From Brachionus manjavacas (taxonomy: Eukaryota > Rotifera > Eurotatoria > Ploima > Brachionidae), in NCBI GenBank assembly GCA_019054805.1, contig JAHQIY010000032.1:496001-560000 (forward strand): a stretch of DNA of 64,000 nt, given 5' to 3'. Below the pieces are notes generated by a model, which did no database searches, was not told the DNA's origin, and was given only the letters and a program-made list of their open reading frames with translations. Each line of letters opens with the position of its first letter. Position 1 is the first letter of the stretch. The position numbers and the translations under genes are program-made. Below, one piece after another: positions 1 to 11,838 of the stretch.

Positions 1-3000
1 TTTAAATACTTAAAAGTCATGTTTATTTAATTATAATTTTTTTATCATTCAATTTTCTTTTAGCTTTTAATTTAAATTAAATAATCAAAAACATCAGAAA
101 TTAAGCCTCATTGCTGCTAATTTTTTTAAATTTTAGATCTTAATAATGAATCAAATTATTTGCTAGGAATAATGTTCATTTTTAGATAGATTATATAATT
201 TCTAGAAATCAATTTTAACACATTAATCAAGTAAAATTTGCGTTTGCTTCTCTTTACCTCTAAAGTTTTCGTAACTTATTTTAGATAAATTTAATAGATA
301 CGATCAAAATATGCTAGTTTAGACTGATAACACCTAGAAAGTAATCGATTACAAAAAATTTAAATTTATTTATTGAGTTAATTTAAAAATTGTATTATGA
401 ACTAAAATATAATCTTTTTTTGAATAATTTTAACCTAAAAATGTTGCGTTCATTAAGCATTTCTATCTTTAAAATTTATTTTTTGATTATGAAGTTCGGC
501 ATAAAAATCAAAAAAATAAAATAAATTTCACAACTTAAAATTACATTTTTGTATATTTTTTCGAAAGAAACATGGAACTTTTGTGTTAAAGAAAACATGA
601 ATTTTCAATATGGCAACTTTTTTTCCTTTTAGATTTTTGGTCGAGAAATAGGCTTATAAAATTTTTAAAAAATAAAAAGGAAAAAAAAATACACAAATAG
701 TCTGTTTTATTAACATTTTGTTGAACGAAGAGTTAGGGAATAACAAACGATTTGTCGCCTGACAAGATTTCAATAAACATAATTCTTTTTATCGTTATTT
801 GCTCAGTAAACACGTTGAGGAACACGAGTATAGAATAAAAAAAGAAGAAAAATAAAACAACTCTTTACTGTCAAACTTAATTTGATTTTTTTTATAATAA
901 TTAATTTCATTCATGATAAATATTTGTAATGATTTTTAAATTATTTGTAATTTGTAACATACAATTCATATTTCTAATCTATGCTAAACATTAAATTTAA
1001 AATTATTTTGAAATCAATTAATTAATTCTAACTTATTTATTTTAATACTCTGAATGAACTAAAGCTTGATACAGTTTACAAAAAAATTTAAAAAAATTAA
1101 ATAAAGTTTTTCTGTAGAAAGTTTTTTTATTTTATACTCATCATCCTCGAAGTCCTTAGTGAATTTTTAGAAGTCGTATTGCAGGACAGTAAAAATAAAA
1201 ATAAAATTTTGAATCAGATTAAAAATTAGATTTTTGAATAAAAAACGAATCTTTGAGCGGCTTTGATGTGGATGATGGGTACTAAATAGGGAAAAAATTA
1301 CCACGAGCTTCTTAAAAGAGAAAGTTAATTTCGATTCCATCAAAATGAGTTAATGAAGAAAAAAAAATATTAAAAGAGTTTCAAAAAAAAATAATTTTTT
1401 TTTTCACAAGTCCAAGTCCGGACTTTTTTTTTATAATGTTAGGTAAAATCTAAATATTAAAAGCAGTGTTGTTTAAAAGTCCCAAATTAAAGTCCAAGTC
1501 ATTAAAAAAAGGTCCAAGCGTGGACTTTTATTTCCTTTTTTTAAAAAAAATTCCAACACTCGCATGGCTTCCATAATTACCATCTGGGACCGCAAAATTA
1601 TCATTTCCTGGAACGGAAGAAATTTCATTGAACGTGAAAAATTCCTGAAAAATTACTCTTCATGAAAAAATTGGAAGATTTATTTCAATAATTTTTAAAA
1701 CCGGAGAACAAATTGATTTTGGAATCTCGGAACGTCGAGTCATCAAGATTAAGACAATTTATTATTTTAAAATCCTTAAAGAATTATTGCCATTAAATAT
1801 TTTCATTTTGAAAAAAAAAAAATAATAAAAGTCTTTACTCAGGCTTTTAAAAAAAAAGGCCGGACTTGGACTTGACTTGAGACTTGTGACAACTGTGGAT
1901 TTTTTTCTTTTGTAAAATTAATTTGGAATTTTTACTGATTTTTTGAAGAAATATTTCATCACTAATTAAATGATCTTACATTTGGAAAACATGGTTTTGT
2001 CTCTAAAAATCTGTCTAAATTTTTTATTTTCACTTTTAAAAATTTTTTATTTTGATTAAATTAATTAGAATCTGATCCAAAATTTACAGGAAAAAAAGCT
2101 TTTACAAACTAATGAATAAATCATCTAAATTTATAAAGATATTTAATTGATTAAAAATCCGAATGATTAAAAATTGATCAAAAAAAAAAAAAAACAAAAA
2201 GAATTAATTTTTAAGACTATTTGATATTTATGCAGTCACGAGTCGAATTTTGCCAGACCCAATTCTATATGTATATTTAATGGTCGAGCTAAAAGTCTGT
2301 GTTGTGGCTAGTTATTTCGTCATAAAAAATATCCCAAGCAAATATAACCAAATTGTGCAATTAATAATTTTTAAATTAAGCAAAAGAAACGATAGCAATC
2401 AAAAATAGAAAACAAAAAAGAGAATTAAGTTCAAATCACAATGATGATGACACTTATCTAATTTAAAATATTTGAAATTTTATTGAGACAAAAAACAACA
2501 AAATAGGAGAGATTGGGCTTTTATGATTGTTAATAAAAGATAGGCGCACTCAGGTTTATTATTTATCTAGTCTTCTGTTTGTGACTTGATTAATTGAGTG
2601 TTTTTCTTGTGTATTTGTGCGTTTATTTGTCGAGCGTTTTTATTGCTATTCTTTTTCAAAATGATCAACATGTTTTTTACAAAGCAAATTCAACACCCCT
2701 ATCTAATAATAAAACGCCTCTTAATCGCTCTATTCTAAACTTTGTCGTGGCCTAATTTCTCATCCTCTTTTACGACTTTTTCATTATTCAACCCATTTAG
2801 TTTGCTTAATTTTATTAGTTTTTAAACAAATTTGCTAATCTGATAGATTTAAGTCGAATGTTTTCACATGAGTCTAGTAAACTTTGCATACTTTTATTCT
2901 TTTCTGTCATTCCTTCTCTATATTTTTTTATTTTGCTCTTTTCGATTTTTATTTTTAATCTTAAAAAGCTAGGTACAATCAAAACCAACAAAAACAATAA

Positions 3001-5566
3001 ATTATTTTTTTCTCAAATTAAAAATTAAAATCTAGAACAAAGAAAAATATTTATTAAAAAAATACTTTATTAAAAGCTTGAAAAATTGAACATTAATATT
3101 TTATTTGTTTGCTATCGACAGAACTCGCATAAATTAAAACAAAATTTATTACTGATTTAAAAATTTTATGTCCTGTTGTCTATTTTATTAACTGATTGCA
3201 TGACAAAAAAAACAAAGAAATATTTTGAATTATAAATTTTGTTTTTAAAATTAGAGATCAAAATTTGCCAAAAAATATCAAATCGCTTAGTTTCAATTTT
3301 TTTAGTAAAATTCTGCCAAAATATTCATGAATAGCTTTATTGTAAAAAATCACAATAAAAAAAAAGTTAAATTTTTGATTATTATTTTAATCGAGAGATT
3401 TCTAGATCACATTAAATTTGTATTATAACAGAGTCCAAAAATTTAAATCACTCATGAGTGAATAAAACTGAGTATTCAGGCATTGATTGACATTATTTTG
3501 TCATTTTATAATTGTCGTACGGACTTATTTTATCTGTCGTGTCACTTAAAGAGGATAGAAAGGATCTAGTCATTACATAAATTAATTTAATAAGCAAATT
3601 CTGTCTATTTTTAGATTTTTCTTTATAAATGAATCAGCTTCTTTCGTTTTTTTTTCAAAAAATAAAATTTTAGGCCTGGTGGAAAAAACACGGTATTAAA
3701 ATTTTGAAATAAATATTTTATTTATTTTTTTTTTTATTTTTCTCTTAAGCATTTTTAGAAGATATCTTCGATTTAAAAAAAAAATTGATATTTAAATAGC
3801 ATTGACACTTTAAACAGCTTTTTGGTTTTCTCAACTTTTTTCTACCTAATTTAAAAGAAAAAAAATTAATTCTTGAAATTCGTAATTTCCGCCAAGAGAA
3901 CAAATATTCTGTATATTTATTTATTGACTGAAAAAAATACTCTTAATATTTTAAAAAGCTTAGGATATCTAAATCCTATTAGAATAATTTAATAAAGACT
4001 AATCAATTGAATTAACCATAATTATCAACCGTAAGTAACAACGAAAAAAATCAGATATTATTTTCAAATTAATTTAAATAATTAAATTTATAGTTCTTCT
4101 GTAGTTACGAATAACGATTCAGTTGTATTTTGGTTATTTATTGTAAGTCTTCCTTTGGTTAAAATAAACAAAACTAATTTTCAAGATAAAATTTTTTTAC
4201 TCGCATTTTCTTTTAAAAAAATCCTGTAGCTGGCTTACAAAAAAATACAAAATAAATTAAAATATATCAACATTATTTTATCCAGTTGTAGTAGAAAAAT
4301 CAAAACTCAATAATATCAATAGCTAATACTTGAGATAGCAAGTAGGCTCCGAGTTAGATAAAGTGAGACATAAGGTGTTTTTGACACGTCTCTTTATTTG
4401 ACTCAAGTCTGAACCTTTTCAAGTATTTTGTTAAAATTTAGCTTTGTTAAATGAGCTTTTTTGACAAGAAATGTTTACAGCTTTGTCTTTGGGTTTGATT
4501 TACAATCGGATTATGAATCTTAGATATTTCATAGAACCAATGCTAAAATTCACATTAAACTAAGCGAACAGTTTATTATTTATTTTTCCATTAAATAATC
4601 AAAAAGATAAATTATTAGCAAAAATAATTTCTGCATAAGCTTTTCAACGCGAGTTAATAAATTAAATTTTTTCAACAACTAGAGACGTAATCTTAAATTA
4701 AATTATCTATTTTTTATTCCACAATAAAAATAAAAATTTAATTAAATTATTTAAAAGTGTACTTACGCGCACTTTAAAAAAAAATTTTAATTTAATTAAT
4801 TGCCGAAGATTTGTCTAATTAAAAGCTTCATTTGTTTCTAAATACTAAGCTTAGCTCTAAAAAGTATCCATTGACCATCTCAAATGAACTGGAAATATCA
4901 CCGCTCAATTTGACTTGAAAATAAACACTTTAGATATACCCTAAGTGGAGCATACCTCAGACCTGGCTAAGAAAAAAGTTCTCATGGTCAAAAATTTTAA
5001 TCAAAATTTAAATAAAGTCTCTTTTAAATTTTATTGTTTTCATCGATTTTTTCTAAAATAGCTGTTCTTTTTATCAATTTATGATAAAATATGAAAAAAA
5101 TTTTTTTGATTTTTTTAAAAATCGCTTATGAAACCAAGATAAATAAATAAAGACTGCACTCTAATCTATTTTGTTCTATTAATTATCAATAATGTACAAA
5201 TGAATCATTGAAAATATTGATTCAAATTGATATTTTGTTCGCTCTAAATAATTAAATATCCAGGAGTCCAAAAACAATGTGCTATATTATTTGTTGGATA
5301 TAAATAAAGCTAGCAATTAGCACCGTGAAAATAGCTCACAAGTCAAATATTAATAATTTAAAATAGAATTTAAAAGTCATACTTTTTAATGAAAAAAAAA
5401 AAAAAAAAAAAAAAATATTTTTATTAAGCCATTCCACCCTGGAATCTAATAAGCGAATTTAGGTTTTACAAATAAAAACTAAATTTCAGAAACAATATTA
5501 AAATCTAGAAATAATATTTTTTCTTGTTCTGGTGATATTAGATCACAAATCCGGAGGAAAAAATAT
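1..5566. other. AT-rich intergenic DNA
   Basis: No convincing coding exon was seen in this stretch on either strand. It is extremely AT-rich with many A/T homopolymers, including a long poly-A run near 5393-5415. The short open frames present have low-complexity compositions rich in Lys, Ile, Phe and Leu and are expected by chance at this composition. The only structured item is the hAT-like repeat at 1464-1897, listed separately. Regulatory DNA cannot be excluded. Confidence 0.6.
1464..1897. mobile_element. degraded hAT-like nonautonomous element
   Basis: The left end reads CAGTGTTGTTTAAAAGTCCC and is followed by repeated 'aagtccaagtc' words. The right end carries the inverted counterpart (ggacttggacttgacttgag) and finishes in caactgtg. 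The same arrangement recurs in the 122-bp element at 9319-9440. A further fragment with the 'aagtccaagtccggac' word lies just to the left, around 1405-1430. No 8-bp target duplication could be matched here, so the exact borders are approximate and the copy looks old. Confidence 0.5.
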
Positions 5567-6142
5567 CTAAAAATAGCCCGTGTCACCAGGGTTTTGTGCT
5601 GCCCAAGTTACTAGGTCTTGGTAGGCTTGAGAACAAAGTTTAAATTGATCCTTGGCCGCCTTACCCTCACAGATTTTGATGGTCATTTGGTTAAATTGTT
5701 TCCTAATATTCTGCTGGATTTCGCTTGTGTATGCAGATCGGATGGCAAAGCAAAAAAAATGTTAGTCTTCCAAATTGACGCGAAACCTGAGTTTAATGCT
5801 CATAGAAATAAAAAACTCATTAGCAAATATGTTTACCTAGCGAAATAGTCGAAAATTAATGATATTTTGATGCTAAAATTAACTTTGACGATGAGTAAAC
5901 AGAAAAATACCTTAGAAAGGAATAGAGAAACACAAGAAAAGCTCTGAAGAATTGTTAGACAAAAGCTGCATGAAAACTGGGCCAAGGCAAAAGAATTAGT
6001 GTGGCGTAAAATTGCGTCAACGTGATCGCAAACAGTCTGACAATTTGACGTGAAACGGGGGACATGCAAAAAAAGCGCTCTTAGTCCAATCTTTTAGAGT
6101 ATTCAAACATTTGGGGGCAACAAATTCTGGGGCTTCGGCCAT
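5567..6142 (-). CDS. possible small multi-exon gene, product unknown
   Basis: Two stretches on the minus strand look protein-coding but were not joined with certainty. The first begins with an ATG at 6142 and reads MAEAPEFVAPKCLNTLKDWT and onward for about 37 residues before a stop. The second, about 5745 down to the stop at 5567-5569, encodes a Gln/Lys-rich segment ending QDLVTWAAQNPGDTGYF. The region is richer in GC than its surroundings. A middle exon probably lies between 5900 and 6020, where several donor and acceptor signals exist, but no join kept one frame convincingly. No family was recognised. It could instead be decayed coding sequence. Confidence 0.3.
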
Positions 6143-6861
6143 TGTCTCGACTAGAGAGATTTTGAAAAATTTCTTTTACAAAAACTAGTTCAGTAATTAA
6201 TCAAAACAAAGCTAGAAAGACACAGAGAAAGAGCAAATATTTAGATGAAATAAATGAGACGAGTATTAGTTTTATTCTAGTTTGGTTCCTTTTAATATTT
6301 GATCACAAACAAGCTCTGAATGCTCGCATTTCATGTCCATGATCAGTTGTTATTGGAAACCGTGAATTTAGGAGCGCTTGGTGCCCACTGCCCAAGTCCT
6401 CCAAATCAATTAAAGTGCCACGCTCAACAATCAATTAAACCTACTCTTTAGAAAAGATCAGCTTGAGAGTCTTGAAATTTCGAAAGGTTAATGTTAAAAA
6501 TTTAGGTCTTGCAAAAATCAGTTGCTTATCAGCGCGGCCCAAACGCTCTCTCGCTTCACTGGTCTTTATCTTGCCTATTTGATAATAACTTTGCTGTCCC
6601 AATTAATATATCTCCACTCTTTGCATTTCTAAAAGTGAGCTAAAATAATTTTTTTTGTCAACATTTAATTTTAATGAATTTTTGTCGATTGACAAAAATC
6701 AATCTTTTAGGTCAACAAAAATTGCATAAGCTTGGATAGATGAATCAGCATGTTTGCACACCAAGTCGGATTCGGGCTCTAAAGAAACTCTCACAAACAA
6801 AAATTTTTTTTAGTTTAACTTTTTTATTAAAATAAATTGAGGCTTCTAGTTGACGCTCACA

Positions 6862-9185
6862 TCATACGCTTTGGCCAGGCTTTATCAATGGCACATACCA
6901 CTTAAACGAGTTTAAGCTAAATTGTGGGAACGTGAAATATTTTTATGCAAGATTTGCTCTCAATGGACTGAGCCCGCAAGCTCTCCAAACTTAATTGAAA
7001 TTTTTGTTTTATGTAAATTTAGCAAAGCTTTTTTGAGTTGAGAGCCAAACGAGACCATAAAATAAAATAAAACAAAACAAAAATACCTCCTCGGTCATTC
7101 CGGCTATGCCACGGCCCTTTGTGTCAAACGGTGGCTTCAAATAGCCTTTGAAATATTGTTTGACCATTTCTTGAAAAGTTTCTATAATACTCTATTGAAA
7201 TTTGAATTGAAATTTTTTAGCTCCTAATTCATGAATAGAAATTTACTAGGCTATTTTGTTGACAGGTGTATTGGAACCATTTTATGCCCGCGGCTACGTG
7301 GGTTATTTCGTCTTCGTACAAAATGTCCAGCAATTTGACTGATTTGTCATCGTTTTGGCTCGCAAAGCGGACTCGTGTTTGCGGGTGAACATCAAGTCCT
7401 CTTGACAAAAAATTCTCATTATTTTATTTATATTTATTTCTTACGCAACAATAAAAATTGAGAAAAAAAAGTAGAATTTTTTATTTTTCCAGTTTAATAT
7501 TCGTCAATTAAAGCATTAAAACAATTTGAGATTTTTTGCTGATTCTCAAATTTCAGGCTTTGAAAATTGGACGATATCTAGGTACGTGATGACTTTAATT
7601 ATCAATTTTTTGCCTATCAACAGCCCCACTCTTCATTAATTTTTTTTTTCAAAAGACTTGTTTTCTAAAAATAGAAATCATATTAAATCCTATCTAGTTA
7701 TTAAAATTTTAATTCTCTTTTGTTTTAGAGCTTTGTTTGGCTTAGAGTTTGGGAATAGAGAAATTTTAACTAAAATCTAATTTTTTGAAAGAATAATTAT
7801 TGTTTTCGTTTAGTATGTTGTTGGCAAAAATACTTTTAAATTATTTTGAATAAAAATTTTTTTTCGAAAAAGTCTGAATTAATAAAATTTTTTGAAAAAA
7901 TTTATTTTCCTTGACATAATCAAAGTGGATTTTTTATCAGAAAAAAATCCGACCAAGCTCTCAGATAACCTTGTCTTAAAAATAGTACAATTAGAAAAAA
8001 AGAAATTCGAGTCTAATGGGACATAATGGCTTTTTAATTTTTACCTGGCTTCATGAACCATGTGAACAATTGCAAGTCTTGACAAAAGATTAGACTTGGT
8101 TGTAGTTGCTGATTCCCATAGGCCATTGTGAACGGCCAATGCACCAAAATGGCTCCCTAACTCCTTTAAACGTTTGTCCAACAAAACAAAATGCTGAAAA
8201 ATTTAAAATTTTGCTTTAAAAACAATGCCAGCTTGGCCTACCTTTGACTCATCGCGCGCCACTTTGACAAAATCTGAAAAAAACTCTTTGGGTAAATTTG
8301 AACCATTTGAAAATTTAAAATCAGAAAATCTAGCCATAATATCCCATGACAAATCGATGGCCCATTGTTCAATATTTGCCAATGAATGCAAAAGAGCCAC
8401 TCTGCTAGCAAGAGTACCACCTTTGCCTCTTCTGATTTTTCCCGGATCGATAATTGTTAAATTCTCAGGCCTACTAGGCTGATCTGGTGGGTTTTTGTGT
8501 CCGATTTCACTTAGTTCTCCGTTGAACCATTTTTCGGCAACTTGATCCGTCAATCTGGCTTTTTCATGTGGATCACCAGTGTTAAGAATTTTTACTGCCC
8601 AAAAGCAAAGGCTCTCTTCGCCAGATTCTGATATTAGCAAACTTTTGTCCAACTTTTCTTCAAGTTCTTCATTCTGTCCCTCAAATTGCTTTTGAATGTG
8701 CAGACTAATTGACACAGGAGTATTTATATAAAGATTGTTATTGACTACACGAGTTTCATAGGTCTGTTGCTTTAAAAAAAATTTTCTTTTCTTATATAAT
8801 TATTTTGATTGTTTACTTTTAAACCAGTTGAGGAAGAGCCATCTTTGACATCAAAATCGAAACTATGCCATGGACAGATAACCAAAAGTTGTTCGCCAAG
8901 CTCTTCAATGTCGCCATCTTCGAGAGGACCTCCTTCGTGTGAGCATCGTGAATCGATGGCAAAAAAATTTCCTCTAAGATCCTTGATTAAAAGAATATCT
9001 TGGTCTTCATCTTCCAAACTGAAAAATCTGAATTTTTTCTCAAATCCAAGTCTTATTATTTAAGATTAATTTTACTTATAGCATTTCATAGACTCGAATT
9101 GAGATATGTCTCCTACATTCTGCCAATTACAATCAAAAACAATGTCTTTTAACGCTTCGACAAGATCTTTTGAAAATTTGCTCAT
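6862..9185 (-). CDS. Rieske 2Fe-2S / DUF455 ferritin-like fusion protein
   Basis: Seven exons: 9076-9185, 8817-9027, 8242-8769, 8045-8193, 7247-7400, 7087-7191 and 6862-6900. Together they total 1296 nt, exactly 431 codons plus a TGA stop. Residues about 30-107 form a Rieske domain with both cluster-binding boxes, C-x-H (residues 65/67, CSHEGGP) and C-P-W-H (88/91). The rest is a DUF455 (COG2833, HI_0077-like) domain. Its ferritin-like carboxylate helices are visible: SLANIEQWAIDL, MVHEARGLDVHP and YEDEITHVAAG, and it ends in WYVPLIKPGQSV. The biochemical role of DUF455 is not established; the fold suggests a di-metal oxidase or storage-type centre that the Rieske cluster could serve with electrons (inference). 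No signal peptide is seen. Introns are 47-48, 55, 186 and 644 nt. Both domains look intact. Confidence 0.85.
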
Positions 9186-11594
9186 TTAGATCAATTTTTA
9201 AAATTTTGAATATAAAATTTTCATAAATCATTAAAAAACGAAGTGTTTGTTAAGATTTTTTTAATTAAATTTTTTAAACTAATAAATTAAGAAACAATCT
9301 TATTTTTTTTAAATAAACCAGAGCTGTTTAATTGTCATAAGTCTCAAGTCAAGTCCAAGTCCGGGCTTAATAAAAAAATTTTTAAGTCCATAATTTTTTT
9401 TATGACTTGGACTTTAATTTGGGACTTTTAAACAACTCTGAAATAAACATCAATATAGCATTTTTGATATTTGTAAAATTGTCATGTTCACAAAAGATGC
9501 TATTGACATTTCCTTCACTTATTTGGAATATAATATTCTGCATTTTAATGGAAAATTACTTAAAAAATATTTTTTTTCAATTTTGTTGATTAAATCCTTA
9601 AAGGACAAGTGCAACTTTCATTTTTATTTAAAAATTCTTTGCCAATTCATGCCTGCTTAATGGATCAAATTTTCGATAGAAAAAAATTGCTTAATTTTTT
9701 AGACTATTGAAAAATATTAATACAAAATTTAAAAAAATCGCTAATTTTGGGTTAAATTTTAACTTTTTTATTATAGAAATGATTTAAAAGTCAAAGGCTA
9801 GAAAAAAAAAATAATTTTTCCATTTAATTTTTTCAAAGGTCTTTTTAACGGCCAGATGGTGAAGAAATAATTTTATTATTATTTATTTATTTAATTCTGA
9901 GAAATAAATAATTTCATGAAAATTTTTTATCTGAAAATTAAAGTGAAAATGTTTAAAAAATGTTTACCATTTTAAAAAAGCAGCTTTAGATTTTTTCCAT
10001 TTATCCTGATAATTTCAATTTAAAAATTATTTAATTTTTTTTATTAAATTGATAGATTTTAATATAAATAATCATTTTAATTTTGTTTTCATTGTTTTGA
10101 TTTACGGATGCAGAATTCTTAGAATTACTATTAAATATTTATCATTATTTCTCCTTATCATTTTAAGGATGATAAAAGAATTCAAAAACCCATTGACATT
10201 TAAAAAGTGTGTAAAATTTTTATTTGAATTTTAATAGATTTTAAATTAAAAAAATAAAGAATATAATTTTTTAAATCAAGAATTTAATTTTATTTTGATT
10301 AAAATTGTAAAATTTCACTAGCTTAAAGAAAAAAAATAGAATAGCTTATAAATTTAAAAGCTTTTAAAAGTATCTAAAATATTAAACAATTTCCGAGTAT
10401 CAAATGCACTTTTTATTAGCAATCAATCATTCATTTGAAAAAAAAAATAAAAAATGAAGTACTTTTTAATTAAAATCAATTGATTTTGACCCGATTTTTT
10501 CTTTCATTGAAATGAATAAAAGCTTTTTGACTTATAAAAATCTTAACTTCTCATCAATTTTGTTCCAATATCCGGTAAAAATCCATTTAAAAATCATTAA
10601 TGACAAGAGTTCTAGTTAATGACTCAATTAAATACATTTTTACTTCTTTAACAACCAGGAAATCGATATTTTTTTACGACTTATTCCAGCATTTTGCGTT
10701 TATTTAATCAATATAATCACCTGAAATAAAGCTATCAGAAAAATACGTTTTTTGACAAAAGAAATTTCTTTTTTCTTTTTGGTTTTGTTTGATGATTACC
10801 CAGCCATTTAATTGCTGTTCCCGGATGAGAGGTGGAAAAACCATAGAATATGAACAAAATAAATTTAGTCTTGGAAATCAATCTTTTGTTAAATTTTAAG
10901 GTTTTAAATAAAAAATAATTCTATTCAATTCCGAAGAAACTATCTTTTTTTCGATTTAAACTAATTTTATTCGAAAAAAAATTTTTTTTTTACCTGAAAT
11001 TTAAAAGAATAAATATAAATTTTAATACTTTAGAATCAATTATTAAAAAAATTTTATTTATAAAAAGGTTCAATTTGAAAATAATAAAAGTTTTATTTAA
11101 TTTTTTTACGGCGACCTCGTCGCTTTTTGTTATTCTTTTCAACCTTTACCTTTTAAATTTCTTTTATAGTTTCCTTTTCATTTATTTACACTCTTTTCAT
11201 GTATTTTTGGTGAATATATCTTTATCGAGAGTCGATACTTTATTTCAATTCCTATTTCTCTTCTTTCCTAATTCTGGAGCTTCAATAATAAAAAGAATAT
11301 TGAGATTTGTTTTGTTGAACCTCAGTAAAAAATAACTTTAATTAATTAATAAATTAGTATAATTATTCTATTTAAAGGACAAAAAATTAATAGAGACCTA
11401 AAATATAATACGTGTTTACAAGTTATTTATTTAAAGTATCAAATAATTAATTAAAGAGATCGATTAATAAACACCCAAGAAAACAGGCAAACAAAATTTC
11501 ATAAACAGAAAAAAATCAACTTTCAAGTAGGCCTTTTTGGAGGAAAATAAATAAGTTCAGGTCAACTTGAGGTTTGATAAGTAAAATGGAAAAT
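9186..11594. other. AT-rich intergenic DNA with one MITE
   Basis: Apart from the small hAT-type MITE at 9319-9440 nothing structured was recognised. The open frame at 11075-11335 is a Phe/Leu-rich run that starts from TTG and has no family signature. The first bases upstream of 9185 are the presumptive 5' leader and promoter of the Rieske/DUF455 gene. Confidence 0.55.
9319..9440. mobile_element. 122-bp hAT-type MITE with perfect TSD
   Basis: The element starts CAGAGCTGTTTAA and ends TTTAAACAACTCTG, so its termini are inverted repeats of the CAGNG(T)TG type common in hAT elements. It is flanked by a perfect 8-bp direct repeat, aaataaac, at 9311-9318 and 9441-9448, the target-duplication length of hAT transposons. 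The interior consists of the 'aagtccaagtcc' words in opposite orientations. It encodes nothing. Confidence 0.85.
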
Positions 11595-11838
11595 GAAAAT
11601 GTCACCATAAAAATGTAGTTATGCTGTTTTTATGAGATGTATTAAGATTAAATATAATTTTACATTTATATCCCATATGAAACCAAAATTAAGTTCTTTG
11701 GATTCACATTTGATGAATCATTGAGTCTTAATGCACTCGTACAAGAAATAAGAGTAAAGTGTTTTTCATTATTGAATATTATCAAAATTTTATCAAACTC
11801 CAAATGGGGCTTAAGTAGAAAACTTTTTCAATAATATA

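Noticed and set aside
8225..8482. plus-strand frame opposite the DUF455 exon
   Set aside because: The minus strand gives an unmistakable DUF455 sequence with proper splice sites; the plus frame is a shadow.
11075..11335. 86-codon hydrophobic open frame
   Set aside because: It starts from TTG rather than ATG, is almost only Phe, Leu, Ile and Ser, and lies in very AT-rich DNA; expected by chance and no family signature.
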